Shown one piece after another: positions 42,359 through 50,823 of a DNA stretch of 64,000 nt; within the stretch, counting starts at the first letter, position 1; the number at the start of each line of letters is the position of its first letter. Source of the DNA: Trichococcus pasteurii (lineage in GTDB: Bacteria; Bacillota; Bacilli; Lactobacillales; Aerococcaceae); NCBI RefSeq assembly GCF_900112935.1, contig NZ_FONM01000004.1, forward strand, positions 62,001 through 126,000. The letters run 5' to 3'. The notes beneath the pieces are model-generated. The model saw only the letters and a program-made list of their open reading frames with translations, had not been told where the DNA came from and did not search any database. The translations under genes were made by a program, and so were the position numbers.

Positions 42359-42985
42359 TCAACCGTTGCCAAGCAAAAATTCGCCTTTATCGCGGTCGTA
42401 GATGAAAACTTCACCGGTCTCGATGATGTAGTGCCAACCGCTGATCTTCAGCTTGCCTTCCCTCATTTTTTCGGCTATGTAAGGGAATGTTATCAAATGC
42501 TTCAGCTGCTCCACGACATTGCCTTGCTCCATCATCCAAGCCCGTGCTTCGGGTTCGGATTCCGGGATTTCCTTCAGGACGCGGTCGCGGACCGGATGAA
42601 TCAGTTCCAGCCATTTGCGCGTGTGCGGCAACTCCTCCAGTTTGCCTTCGGGATGCAGGCAGGCAGCACAGCCGCCGCAGTTGGAATGGCCGCAGATGAT
42701 GATGTTTTCAACGCCTAGCGCAAGCACGGCATACTCGATGGCGGATGTCGTTGCCACGTATTCGGTAGTCATCCGATAAGGCGGTACGATATTGGCGATG
42801 TTGCGGATGATGAATAATTCCCCCGGTAACGTTCCGGTGATCATATTTGGATCGATACGCGAATCGGAACAGGAAATGAAGAGGGTATGAGGCTTCTGGG
42901 AAGCTTTCAAACCCTTGAACAGCTCACGATGAGACTCAAAATCCCCTCTCCTGAAATTGACGATCCCTTCTAATAACTTTTCCAT
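42359..42985 (-). CDS. Beta-class carbonic anhydrase
   Basis: A 208-aa zinc enzyme interconverting CO2 and bicarbonate. Zinc ligands and catalytic dyad are clear: CSDSRIDP (Cys, Asp-Arg) and HSNCGGCAA (His, Cys). The length fits a clade A/B bacterial form. Two ATGs lie 6 bp apart; the second (42985) has the correct 6-nt spacing from GAAGGT. Confidence 0.93.
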   Translation of the reverse strand: MEKLLEGIVNFRRGDFESHRELFKGLKASQKPHTLFISCSDSRIDPNMITGTLPGELFIIRNIANIVPPYRMTTEYVATTSAIEYAVLALGVENIIICGHSNCGGCAACLHPEGKLEELPHTRKWLELIHPVRDRVLKEIPESEPEARAWMMEQGNVVEQLKHLITFPYIAEKMREGKLKISGWHYIIETGEVFIYDRDKGEFLLGNG

Positions 42986-43009
42986 GCTCATACCTTCTTT
43001 CTGAAATGA

Positions 43010-43921
43010 TTATCCGAACAACAGTTGTGCAAATTGCACGATGATCGGGATTGTAAATAAAGATAATAAAGTGGTCAGGACCACGAGGCGCGCACCGTAT
43101 TCGTAGTCGCCGCCGAACAAACGGCCAAGGATGGCGGTATTTGTTGCAGCCGGCGCACAGGAAGCGATGGTCAGGACGATTTCTACCATATAGTCATTGA
43201 TAGGCAGCAAATAGATGACGCCGATCGAGATGAGGGCGGTGACGATCAAACGCAGGAAAGTGGTCCAATACGCTTTCGGGAAAGCAAGCAAATCCGAAAA
43301 ATTACTGTTCGCGATGTAGCTGCCGAGGATGATCATGGCCAGTGGCGTATTCAATGCTGCCAAGCTGTCGACGGATTTCCAGAGAAAGGCAGGGACCGGC
43401 AGGCGACTGATGTAGATGGACAACCCGATGGCAGCCCCGATCATTCCGGGATTGAGGATGGTTTGCCTCAGCGTCATCGCTTTTTTGTCGCCGGATATCA
43501 GGTATTGGCCATAAGTCCACTGGGTGACGTTGTTTGCCATGATGTAACCGGACATGAAAAAGACGCCCTCATAGCCCACCGTCGCGAGCACCAAGGGGAT
43601 GCCGACGAAGCCGGCATTCGGGAAAATCGTGGCATATTTATCGATGCGATCCTCTTTTTTCAGCAACACATGGACAATGAATGCGCGGATGGAAATCGTC
43701 AGAAAAGCCGCCAACGTCGCCCATAGCAACAGCTTCAACCGCTGCGCATCAAAAGTTGCATTGAAAGATGTGATCATGGTCGCGGGCATCACGAACAAGG
43801 AGAGGATGGTCGATATCTGACGTGTACCCTCACTGGTGATGACATTCGTCCGAATCAGAATAAAACCAAAGAACATGATAGTGAACATAGTCAACAGCTG
43901 TTGGAAAACGATACTTATCAA
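43010..43921 (-). CDS. AEC-family transporter (auxin efflux carrier fold)
   Basis: A 303-aa permease with about ten membrane helices. Typical features are MFTIMFFGFILIRTNVITSEGTRQIS, LFVMPATMITSF, FPNAGFVGIPLVLATVGYEGVFFMSGYIMANNVTQWTYG and ASCAPAATNTAILGRLFGGDYEYGARLVVLTTLLS. AEC proteins in lactic acid bacteria move organic acids such as malate; the substrate here is unknown. The start seems to be TTG 43921 about 12 nt after AAAGGAG. Confidence 0.88.
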   Translation of the reverse strand: MISIVFQQLLTMFTIMFFGFILIRTNVITSEGTRQISTILSLFVMPATMITSFNATFDAQRLKLLLWATLAAFLTISIRAFIVHVLLKKEDRIDKYATIFPNAGFVGIPLVLATVGYEGVFFMSGYIMANNVTQWTYGQYLISGDKKAMTLRQTILNPGMIGAAIGLSIYISRLPVPAFLWKSVDSLAALNTPLAMIILGSYIANSNFSDLLAFPKAYWTTFLRLIVTALISIGVIYLLPINDYMVEIVLTIASCAPAATNTAILGRLFGGDYEYGARLVVLTTLLSLFTIPIIVQFAQLLFG

Positions 43922-44099
43922 AGTGGCGCGGCACTCCTTTCACGTATGGAAGCTAAATTTCAGATTTTTTCTGTTCCTAACATGATAACACACCACGTGA
44001 TATAATTTTAAGGAAAATCTCATAAATGTCTAGTATAATGAATTGGTATGCATAATAAAACAAACAACAGCGCATCAGCTGAAGAATGGAGAAATATAG

Positions 44100-44561
44100 A
44101 TGGCTAAAGTAGAAAGTTTTGAATTGGATCACGATTTGGTGAAGGCTCCCTATGTCCGCCAAGCAGGCTATGAAGTGCACGAAACAGGTGCTGTCGTCAC
44201 AAAATTCGATCTGCGTTTTGTGCAACCCAACCAGGATGCATTGCCGACAGGGGCTATGCACACGTTGGAACACCTTTTGGCGATCAATATCCGCGATTAT
44301 GTGGATGGTGTCATAGACCTTTCGCCGATGGGTTGCCGCACCGGTTTTTACATGATTTGTTGGGGTGAACATACTCCGGAAGAAATCGCTTCTGCTTTGG
44401 AAAAAGTGCTGCAGATTGTATTGGAAACGACAGTAGTTCCGGCAACGACCGCCAAGGAATGCGGAAATTACCGCGATCATTCCTTGTTCGGCGCGCAAGA
44501 ATACGCTAAGCAAGTGTTGGCAGCCGGCATAAGCCGCGATCCCTTCACACGTACGGTCTAG
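44100..44561 (+). CDS. luxS: S-ribosylhomocysteine lyase LuxS
   Basis: A 153-aa metal enzyme that splits S-ribosylhomocysteine into homocysteine and the AI-2 precursor. HTLEHLLAINIRDY contains the metal-binding HxxEH, SPMGCRTGFYMICWG holds the catalytic Cys, and AKECGNYRDHSL carries the remaining ligands. The gene follows a short upstream region (43922-44099) with a -10-like TATAAT at 44034. It serves the activated methyl cycle; quorum signalling is possible but not shown. Confidence 0.97.
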   Translation: MAKVESFELDHDLVKAPYVRQAGYEVHETGAVVTKFDLRFVQPNQDALPTGAMHTLEHLLAINIRDYVDGVIDLSPMGCRTGFYMICWGEHTPEEIASALEKVLQIVLETTVVPATTAKECGNYRDHSLFGAQEYAKQVLAAGISRDPFTRTV

Positions 44562-44583
44562 AAACTCAGGGAGGATTGACGTT

Positions 44584-45696
44584 ATGACTAAAGAATTGAT
44601 CGTAAGGACAGGACCGCAAGAATACGAGTGCAGAGAAGGCGTCCTGTCAACTTTACCAAAACGATTGGAAGAGCGCTTCGTCAAGAATTTGCTGATTGTG
44701 CACGGGACCGTATCCTGGGGAAAAGCCCGCCCCTACCTTGAGGACCTCTATCAGGCCGGTTTTTCGATCACCGAGGTGGCTTTTTCGGGCGAATGCAGCT
44801 ATGAAGAAGTCGACCGCATCGTCTCTTTGGCCGCACAACATAAAAGTGATGCGATCATCGGCGTCGGCGGCGGAAAAATAATGGACGCAGTGAAATATGC
44901 TGCCGCGAAAGCCGACTGCATCCTGAATGTGATGGTCCCGACGTTGGCGAGCAATTGCGCCCCTTGGACACCGCTCAGCGTCATGTACACCGAGGATGGC
45001 GTGTTCATCCGCTATGATTTTCTGCAGCAGCAAGCTTCGCTTTTGTTGTTGGAACCAAAATTGATCATCGACTCGCCGAAGGATTTCTTTGTGGCCGGAT
45101 TGGCGGACACGTTGGCCAAATGGTACGAATCGGATGAAATCCTTTCCTTGCCTGAGAATGCCCAACAACCGATGCTGATGATGGCGCGCCAAGCGGCTTA
45201 TATTTGCAGACAAAGCATTCTGGATCACGCTGAGTTGGCGATCGCCAGTCTGGAAGCCGGTGAAGTGACGGAAGCTTTTGTGAAGCTGACGGAGGTGATC
45301 ACTTCCATCAGCGGCATGGTAGGCGGGTTGGGGGACGCCTTTGCGCGGACAACCATCGCCCATGAAATCCATGATGCCATCACCAATTTCCCGGAGTCGC
45401 ATCATTTCCTGCACGGACATAAAGTTGCCTACGGAATCATGGTGCAATTGGCTTATGAAAAGAAATGGGCGGAGATCGACAACCTGATCCCGTTCTATGA
45501 ACATCTCGACATTCCCAAGAGCCTGCACGATCTGCATTTGGACAGACTGGACGCGGAAGGCATCATGGAAATTGCCCGTCTGTCGACCAAACCCGAAGCG
45601 CCGGCGCATGGCCTGCCGTATGAAGTCTCTGCCGAATTGATGGCCGAAGCAATCCAAGCGCTCGAGGATTACATGGCGAATTTGCCAGAACTTTGA
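44584..45696 (+). CDS. Iron-containing alcohol dehydrogenase, glycerol-dehydrogenase-like
   Basis: A 370-aa group III alcohol dehydrogenase. The NAD-binding IIGVGGGKIMDAVKYAA and PTLASNCAPWTPLSVMY regions and metal ligands in GLADTLAKWYES, TIAHEIHDAI and FLHGHKVAYGI are present. It resembles YbdH-type hydroxycarboxylate dehydrogenases more than true glycerol dehydrogenase. It starts 22 bp after luxS with a GGGAGGA site, so both may share a transcript; the metabolic link is not clear. Confidence 0.85.
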   Translation: MTKELIVRTGPQEYECREGVLSTLPKRLEERFVKNLLIVHGTVSWGKARPYLEDLYQAGFSITEVAFSGECSYEEVDRIVSLAAQHKSDAIIGVGGGKIMDAVKYAAAKADCILNVMVPTLASNCAPWTPLSVMYTEDGVFIRYDFLQQQASLLLLEPKLIIDSPKDFFVAGLADTLAKWYESDEILSLPENAQQPMLMMARQAAYICRQSILDHAELAIASLEAGEVTEAFVKLTEVITSISGMVGGLGDAFARTTIAHEIHDAITNFPESHHFLHGHKVAYGIMVQLAYEKKWAEIDNLIPFYEHLDIPKSLHDLHLDRLDAEGIMEIARLSTKPEAPAHGLPYEVSAELMAEAIQALEDYMANLPEL

Positions 45697-45754
45697 TCCG
45701 TAGGCCGATTAATTGAACAGCCGCTATTCTAGCCTGTTTATTGACCTTTCCGAT

Positions 45755-45783
45755 TTGGCAAATTCTGAAATAATCGGTATACT
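45755..45783 (+). promoter_or_regulatory. Promoter of cdd
   Basis: TTGGCA (45755-45760), 17 bp and TATACT (45778-45783), 58 bp before the cdd start. Confidence 0.65.
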
Positions 45784-45841
45784 GGAAACACGAACATTTA
45801 CCGGGCAGAAAACCCCATTTAGGATAAGCGAGGGATAGTCG

Positions 45842-46240
45842 ATGAACAGTGAAGAATTAGTGTCCAGAGCAAGAGCCGCCATGCAGCATGCATACAGCCC
45901 GTATTCCCATTTTCCGGTAGGAGCGGCAGTCCTCTACAAGGACGGCGCAGTGATCGAAGGCGTAAACGTGGAAAATGTTTCCTTCGGCGCCACCAACTGC
46001 GCGGAGCGGACAGCCTTATTCACAGGTGTGACGCGAGGCTACCGCAAAGAGGATGTCGCCGCTATTGCCATAGCGGGCGACACGGATACGTTCCTCCCGC
46101 CGTGCAGCATCTGCCGCCAAGTGATGGTGGAATTATGCGGATACGAAACGCCAGTCTACCTTTCCGACAAGCACGGGAAAATCAAGGAGCTGACGATCAA
46201 GGAGCTGGTTCCGTATGCCTTCACCGAATTAAATATGTGA
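45842..46240 (+). CDS. cdd: Cytidine deaminase
   Basis: A 132-aa zinc enzyme converting cytidine to uridine in pyrimidine salvage. SPYSHFPVGAAVL, VENVSFGATNCAERTALF (Cys and catalytic Glu) and PPCSICRQVMVEL (two Cys) make the active site; length is standard for the homotetrameric form. CGAGGGAT precedes the ATG. It is monocistronic. Confidence 0.96.
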   Translation: MNSEELVSRARAAMQHAYSPYSHFPVGAAVLYKDGAVIEGVNVENVSFGATNCAERTALFTGVTRGYRKEDVAAIAIAGDTDTFLPPCSICRQVMVELCGYETPVYLSDKHGKIKELTIKELVPYAFTELNM

Positions 46241-46289
46241 AAAAAAACAACTGTGGCCCACCTATTACTGGTGAGCCGCAGTTGTTTTT
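46238..46289. terminator. Bidirectional terminator between cdd and the convergent gene
   Basis: AAAAACAACTGTGGCCCACC and GGTGAGCCGCAGTTGTTTTT pair with small mismatches around a 7-nt loop. Confidence 0.9.
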
Positions 46290-46292
46290 ATG

Positions 46293-47141
46293 CTATATTT
46301 TCAGAAACAACAGATAGGCCAACGTCATCATCAGCAGCAAATGCGCGCTGATGCCGCCGAGGCAAAGGTAAAGGGTATCCCGTTTCGTTTCATTGATCGT
46401 CTGGTACAGGCTGGCGATGAACGTTACCAGATAGCTGGACAGATGGACAAGGAACAACAACAGCACCGGGACCGCCATCAAAATCGGGGCGATCAGGCTG
46501 ATCACAAACGCGGCGCCCAACAGCAACAGGCCAAAAGCGTTCATTCCCGCGTATTGCGTCATCCAGTTATGGAAGGCGTGGCGTCTGTGCAAAAAGAATG
46601 TTTTGATGAGGTACGCCAAGAATGGGTACAGATAATAAAACGCCAGGAACAGCAGGAAATTCTTCATGAACCAAACAACCGGTTCAACCTGAAAAGTGAC
46701 AGTCGGCAACAGTGATATCTGTGACAGCAGATCATATTGCTTAGCCAGCGCGACCGCTATCCGCGTAACCAATCCGGCTGAAAGCAACGCCGAAAGGACG
46801 AAGGTGAAGTAGCCGTATAGGTTATGGCTTTCTCTGCGCGATTTTCTGGTCTCCGCAGGGTCTTTCATTTTTTTCCACAAAAAACGGATGTAGCGGATGA
46901 ATTTTTTCAAAGCTTCATTGAAAGAGAAAGCTTGCTTCTCAGCCCGTGAAGCCGATTCCCATTCTTGATCATCCTCATCAGCCGTGAGGTCGACAAAATT
47001 TTCCGTGTTATCTTCGAATAAAGTGGATTGATAAAATTCGTCTTGATGGATCGCGTCCGAATCAGAAACGTCCGACCCGCACATAGGGCAGATCAAGGCC
47101 TCTTTCGGGATGCGATTATGACAATAGACACATATCTTCAT
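46293..47141 (-). CDS. Zinc-ribbon membrane protein of unknown function
   Basis: A 282-aa protein. The N-terminal zinc ribbon has CVYCHNRIPKEALICPMCGSDV (two CxxC pairs). An acidic linker (about 25-75) and about five membrane helices (about 108-280) follow. This layout (zinc ribbon plus membrane domain) is common in Lactobacillales, often annotated as zinc-ribbon domain-containing protein. No function can be named. GAGAAGGAG supports the ATG. Confidence 0.75.
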   Translation of the reverse strand: MKICVYCHNRIPKEALICPMCGSDVSDSDAIHQDEFYQSTLFEDNTENFVDLTADEDDQEWESASRAEKQAFSFNEALKKFIRYIRFLWKKMKDPAETRKSRRESHNLYGYFTFVLSALLSAGLVTRIAVALAKQYDLLSQISLLPTVTFQVEPVVWFMKNFLLFLAFYYLYPFLAYLIKTFFLHRRHAFHNWMTQYAGMNAFGLLLLGAAFVISLIAPILMAVPVLLLFLVHLSSYLVTFIASLYQTINETKRDTLYLCLGGISAHLLLMMTLAYLLFLKI

Positions 47142-47288
47142 TGGATTTTCTCCTTCTCGCTAGTAACTAACTTCTAGAATAATTCAGTTTGTAGGATATA
47201 GCAAGGTTATTTTTACGACAAACATTTTGAAATGGAACCGATAATTCGGTATGATAAAGACAGCATAAATGAGAGGAATGATGACTTA

Positions 47289-47663
47289 ATGAAAATGTTA
47301 CACACTTGCATCCGCGTGCAGCACCTGGATAAATCAATTGCATTCTACAAAGAGGCTTTTGATTTCCGCGAAAAGAAGAAGCTGGACTACCCTGAGCATA
47401 AGTTCTCAATCGTCTACCTGGGTTTGGAAGGCGATGACTATGAGTTGGAGTTGACTTACAATTACGATCATGAACCTTACAACATCGGTGACGGCTATGG
47501 CCACATCGCCATCGGGGTCGATGGATTTGAAGCCCTTCATGACAAACAGATGGCTGCCGGATTCAACGTGACTGATTATAAAGGTTTGCCTGATTCTTCC
47601 GTAAGATATTACTTCATCACCGATCCGGATGGCTACAAAGTTGAAGTCATCCAGAACAGATAG
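47289..47663 (+). CDS. Lactoylglutathione lyase-type glyoxalase
   Basis: A 124-aa vicinal-oxygen-chelate protein. MLHTCIRVQHLDKSIAFYKEAF (metal His), YELELTYN (Glu), YGHIAIGV (His) and DPDGYKVEVIQ (Glu) are the four ligands of glyoxalase I. The thiol used by this organism is unknown. ATG 47289 is chosen because the family starts with the first beta strand; its ribosome site (GAGAGGAATG) is not ideally spaced. Confidence 0.85.
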   Translation: MKMLHTCIRVQHLDKSIAFYKEAFDFREKKKLDYPEHKFSIVYLGLEGDDYELELTYNYDHEPYNIGDGYGHIAIGVDGFEALHDKQMAAGFNVTDYKGLPDSSVRYYFITDPDGYKVEVIQNR

Positions 47664-47672
47664 GACGGACCT

Positions 47673-48320
47673 ATGGAGAAAACGACTAAGCGCAAATTGC
47701 TTTTCATCGGCGACAGCATCACAGATGCCGGGCGCAACCGCAACAATCCTGATTCGCTGGGGAAAGGCTATGTGGCTCTGATAGCGAAAGCTCTTGCGGA
47801 TAGAGGCGATTCAGAACGCTACCAGCTGATCAACCGCGGCATCAGCGGCAACCGAATCCTGGATATTGCGGAAAGGTGGCACAGCGACTGTGTTTCGCTT
47901 GAACCTGATGTCGTCACGTTGCTGATCGGCATCAACGATACGTGGCATAATGTCGGTGATGAAACTGTGTTCGCGACCGAAGAGGGTGCGGAACAGTTCG
48001 AAATGCATTACCGCCATTTGCTGGCGTCCTTGCGGAAAAAATCAAATGCACGACTCATTCTGATGGAGCCGTTCGTCTTCCCGTATCCGGAAGACCGCAA
48101 AACGTGGCGGATTGATTTGGATCCGAAGCAGGAAATCGTCAAACGCCTTGCCGAAGAATTCGATGCCGAATGGATCGGTTTGGACGCTTATCTGAATGCG
48201 ATCGGGGCTGCCGAAGGCTATGGAACGTTATCGAATGACGGAGTCCATCCGACGAAGAAAGGGCACCTTCTCATCGCCGACGCTTGGCTGAAGCAATTTG
48301 ATGAGAACGGCAAAAAATAA
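47673..48320 (+). CDS. SGNH/GDSL hydrolase
   Basis: A 215-aa esterase-like protein of the SGNH fold. Block I FIGDSITDAGRN has the catalytic Ser, block II INRGISGNRI the Gly, block III LLIGINDTWHN the Asn, and block V DGVHPTKKGH the Asp and His. No signal peptide is present, so it is probably cytoplasmic; close forms deacetylate oligosaccharides or acyl esters. It begins 9 bp after the glyoxalase stop, likely co-transcribed. Confidence 0.9.
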   Translation: MEKTTKRKLLFIGDSITDAGRNRNNPDSLGKGYVALIAKALADRGDSERYQLINRGISGNRILDIAERWHSDCVSLEPDVVTLLIGINDTWHNVGDETVFATEEGAEQFEMHYRHLLASLRKKSNARLILMEPFVFPYPEDRKTWRIDLDPKQEIVKRLAEEFDAEWIGLDAYLNAIGAAEGYGTLSNDGVHPTKKGHLLIADAWLKQFDENGKK

Positions 48321-48357
48321 AGGCCCTTGCTTAAAAATCAAATCTGACCGAAAAGTC

Positions 48358-48386
48358 TTGCTTTCCTGAAGTTGGCATGATAAGAT
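48358..48386 (+). promoter_or_regulatory. Promoter of the structured noncoding RNA
   Basis: TTGCTT (48358-48363), 17-bp spacer, TAAGAT (48381-48386). Transcription would start near 48393. Confidence 0.65.
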
Positions 48387-48392
48387 GTTTTA

Positions 48393-48617
48393 CATGCGAT
48401 GAGGCGACGAGCAATCAGGTGGGTTCGCCCATTCCGCGCAAGCGGCGAAGTGATTGCAAATCAAACGGGACATACGTGCTTGCACAACCACAGGATGTGG
48501 ATGTTTGATGGTGACTGCTGTGAACAGTCCCATCCATGGGTCTTCCCATGCCGTATCAGAAGAAAGGGTCGGAAAGTCGAACACTTAGGTGTTTGCCTTT
48601 CCGGCCCTTTCTTTTTG
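48393..48617 (+). ncRNA. Highly structured noncoding RNA, possibly raiA-motif class
   Basis: About 225 nt between a promoter and an intrinsic terminator, with no convincing ORF. Helices visible: GCAATCA/TGATTGC (48411-48417, 48451-48457) closing TGGG-TTCG-CCCA and CCGC-GCAA-GCGG; ATCAAAC/GTTTGAT (48460-48466, 48503-48509) closing GTGC-TT-GCAC and CCAC-AGGAT-GTGG; then GACTG-CTGTGAA-CAGTC, CATGGG-TCTT-CCCATG, and the terminator. Two successive three-way junctions with stable tetraloops argue for a folded RNA. From memory the layout and the GAGGCGACGAGC segment suggest the raiA motif of Firmicutes; a covariance-model search would decide. Confidence 0.75.
48563..48617 (+). terminator. Terminator of the structured RNA
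   Basis: AAAGGGTCGGAAAG and CTTTCCGGCCCTTT pair, with an inner AACAC/GTGTT-like stem, followed by CTTTTTG. Confidence 0.85.
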
Positions 48618-48642
48618 TGTCGTCAGCGATGGGGGCTGGTAG

Positions 48643-48770
48643 CTCCGGCGAGGGGCGGTTAGCCGGAGGTGGGTTACCCGGATCTGTCGTCTTCTCCGGC
48701 GAGGAGAAGCTCGCCGGAGAAGACCCCCGAAAATGGGCCGGTTCCACCGGCCACAGCCGCTTGGCCGGAG
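48643..48770. repeat. Palindromic array E (three units, 51-bp period)
   Basis: Units begin with CTCCGGC at 48643, CTCCGGC at 48694 and CACCGGC near 48745, each closing with GCCGGAG 26 bp later, then a ~25-bp linker: a 51-bp period. The middle unit extends to a perfect 15-bp stem (48689-48703 with 48710-48724). Stem sequence differs from arrays A-D. It lies between the structured RNA and the DUF4349 gene. No coding meaning. Confidence 0.83.
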
Positions 48771-48933
48771 AAGCGCACGTTTCCTTCATTTCCTCCGTTT
48801 CCCCTGCTGTGCTCCGCCTGTCGCCAAATCAGCAACAGCCGGAACTTAAATATGTAAGGGCTTTATTAGGCGCAGCGGCCTCCTTGCGGTATAATCTAAG
48901 TAGGAAATTCAGGAAAGATTGGAGGCGCCTCAA

Positions 48934-50064
48934 TTGAAAAAACTGAAATTATTGATACTTTCGCTGCTGTCATTCTCTTTGGTGGGTTGTTCATTCTTGA
49001 CGACGGAAGAAACGAGTGTTTCGCCACAGGACGCTGCCGGAGTGGACAACGTGACGACCGAAATAGCCAAATCGGATGGGTCGGTCGGTTCGGGTTTGCT
49101 GATCGGTGAAAAGGTAGTGACCACCGTCCACCTTTCCTATGAAACGTTGAAATATGATGATTCCGTCGCTTATCTGAAGGAAATCGTCGGGAAATATGGG
49201 GCCTATGTGGAATATTCCTACGAATCAAGCGGCGGCGATATGATTTACACACCTTCAGCATTGACCCAAAACTATCGCCAAGGCAGCTATACAATCAGGA
49301 TTCCTAAAGATTCCGTGACTGCTTTCCTGGATGATCTGGAGGGCGGACTGGGCACGAAAGTCAGCGAGCAGCAAGGCAATGAAGATGTCACCCAATATTA
49401 TGAAGACACGGCCACGCGCATCAGCGTGCTGCAAAGGAAAGAAGAGCGCTTGTTGGCGCTGCTCGAGCAAGCGGAAACTGTCGAAGAGATCCTGGCTATC
49501 GAGGACAGTCTCAGTGCTGCCATATCCGAAAGGGAAGTGCTTCAGGCTGAGTTGGACAACATTGATGATTTGGTCGACTATACAGCTTTATATCTGACTG
49601 TTTCTGAGCGTTCGCGCATTTCGAACAATCAAGGCGGATCGACGCCATTCTGGGATCGCGTCAAGGATGCGTTCATCGATTCGCTCTATTCCTTCTATTA
49701 TTGGTTACAGGATGCCGCCATCTGGTTCATCTATGCACTGCCGTTCTTCGTAGCCGTGCTGCTGTTGTTGCTGCTGTTGTGGGCAATCAAAAAATTGTTC
49801 GGCAAAACGATTTGGGGCAAACAAAGGGCCGAAAAGCAGCTCCAGGAAAGAAAGCAGATCGAAGAGCGCCGCAAAGAACGGTTTGAACGGACCCACCCAA
49901 GAAAACCGGGAGGGACAACCGTCGCATCCAAACCTAGCGTAACACCACCGGCATCACCAGCAGGTCCTGCACCATCCATTCCGGAAACGGCGACAGCTAA
50001 AGGCGATGAGTCTAAGGCAACGGCCCCTGAAGCCGGAAATAAGGAAGATCCACTGGAACCATAA
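48934..50064 (+). CDS. DUF4349 lipoprotein
   Basis: A 376-aa protein with a lipoprotein signal (MKKLKLLILSLLSFSLVGCSF, lipobox LVGC at residues 14-17). A DUF4349 domain (about 65-225) contains YTIRIPKDSVTAFLDDLE, a coiled-coil region around residues 155-210 and YTALYLTVSER. A membrane helix (about 260-285) and a basic then Pro/Ala-rich cytoplasmic tail follow. The function is unknown. The TTG at 48934 is 8 nt after GGAGG. TATAAT at 48890-48895 suggests its own promoter. Confidence 0.85.
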   Translation: MKKLKLLILSLLSFSLVGCSFLTTEETSVSPQDAAGVDNVTTEIAKSDGSVGSGLLIGEKVVTTVHLSYETLKYDDSVAYLKEIVGKYGAYVEYSYESSGGDMIYTPSALTQNYRQGSYTIRIPKDSVTAFLDDLEGGLGTKVSEQQGNEDVTQYYEDTATRISVLQRKEERLLALLEQAETVEEILAIEDSLSAAISEREVLQAELDNIDDLVDYTALYLTVSERSRISNNQGGSTPFWDRVKDAFIDSLYSFYYWLQDAAIWFIYALPFFVAVLLLLLLLWAIKKLFGKTIWGKQRAEKQLQERKQIEERRKERFERTHPRKPGGTTVASKPSVTPPASPAGPAPSIPETATAKGDESKATAPEAGNKEDPLEP

Positions 50065-50099
50065 CTTCAGCACCTGCACCTGAAACATAGAAAACACAA

Positions 50100-50145
50100 A
50101 AGAAGCAGCCAGCGAATCTGAGCGGATTCGCTGGCTGCTTCTTTG
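50100..50145. terminator. Bidirectional terminator
   Basis: AAGAAGCAGCCAGCGAATC and GATTCGCTGGCTGCTTCTT form a perfect 19-bp stem with a 6-nt loop between convergent genes. Confidence 0.93.
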
Positions 50146-50177
50146 CTTTTGCGGATATTGAAGGCAGGATAAAAATG

Positions 50178-50810
50178 CTACGAATTTTTCAGGACGATTC
50201 TTTCGATGACATTGGCCGCAGCCTCAAAGGAATCGGTGGCCCGTTCGAACCGGTCGTAGATGTTGGTCGTAGCCATCGTTGTCAGCGCGTCTTTCTGTTC
50301 GACAAACAATTTTTTGACCGAATGGGTATACAGAGAATCTCCCCGTTTTTCAAGGCGGTTGATAGCGATGATGGCATCTTTGATGATTTTGGATTTCTTG
50401 AAATTCTTGAGGTCATTGATGGCTTCATCAAGGCTCAAGGCACTCTTTTCGATTATCTCCATAAACTTCAACATTTCCGGCGTGATTTCTTGGATCTGAT
50501 AAATATCGATGTGGATGAGCGTATCCTCGATCGTATCGATGGTCGTATCCAACTCCCCGGCCAAGTCGATGATGTCTTCGCGTTCGAGCGGAGGCAGGAA
50601 ATCGCTGTAAAGGTAGCTCATCATCTGGTGTTTCTTTTGATCGGCTGCATGTTCGATATCGTGCAGTTCCTTCAGCCGAGCCTCCAAAGTGTCCAAATTG
50701 TAATCAGCCAAAATGCTGGTCACCAACTTGGCTGCGGAAACGGCCAAAGCGGAAACTTCGATGAATTCTTGATAGTAGCTGTATTCTTTTGTATTTTTTC
50801 TCTTTAGCAT
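50178..50810 (-). CDS. DUF47/PhoU-like Pit accessory protein
   Basis: A 210-aa helical protein of the DUF47 (PhoU-like) family, with repeated acidic metal-binding signatures such as LKELHDIEHAADQKKHQMMSYL and LAGELDTTIDTIEDTLIHIDIY. DUF47 proteins are encoded beside Pit phosphate transporters and probably regulate them. It starts 13 bp after the pit gene with an AGGAGATTG-like site; the two form an operon. Confidence 0.92.
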   Translation of the reverse strand: MLKRKNTKEYSYYQEFIEVSALAVSAAKLVTSILADYNLDTLEARLKELHDIEHAADQKKHQMMSYLYSDFLPPLEREDIIDLAGELDTTIDTIEDTLIHIDIYQIQEITPEMLKFMEIIEKSALSLDEAINDLKNFKKSKIIKDAIIAINRLEKRGDSLYTHSVKKLFVEQKDALTTMATTNIYDRFERATDSFEAAANVIERIVLKNS

Positions 50811-50823
50811 AGTTGCAATCTCC

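Noticed and set aside
13326-48770. The palindromic arrays considered as CRISPR arrays
   Set aside because: Only three units each, the conserved parts are palindromic and diverged rather than identical direct repeats, linkers are not spacer-length unique sequences between exact repeats, and no cas genes are present.
48399-48937. Frames of 87 and 133 codons over the structured RNA and array E
   Set aside because: The sequence is explained by helices, a terminator and palindromic repeats; frames lack ribosome sites.
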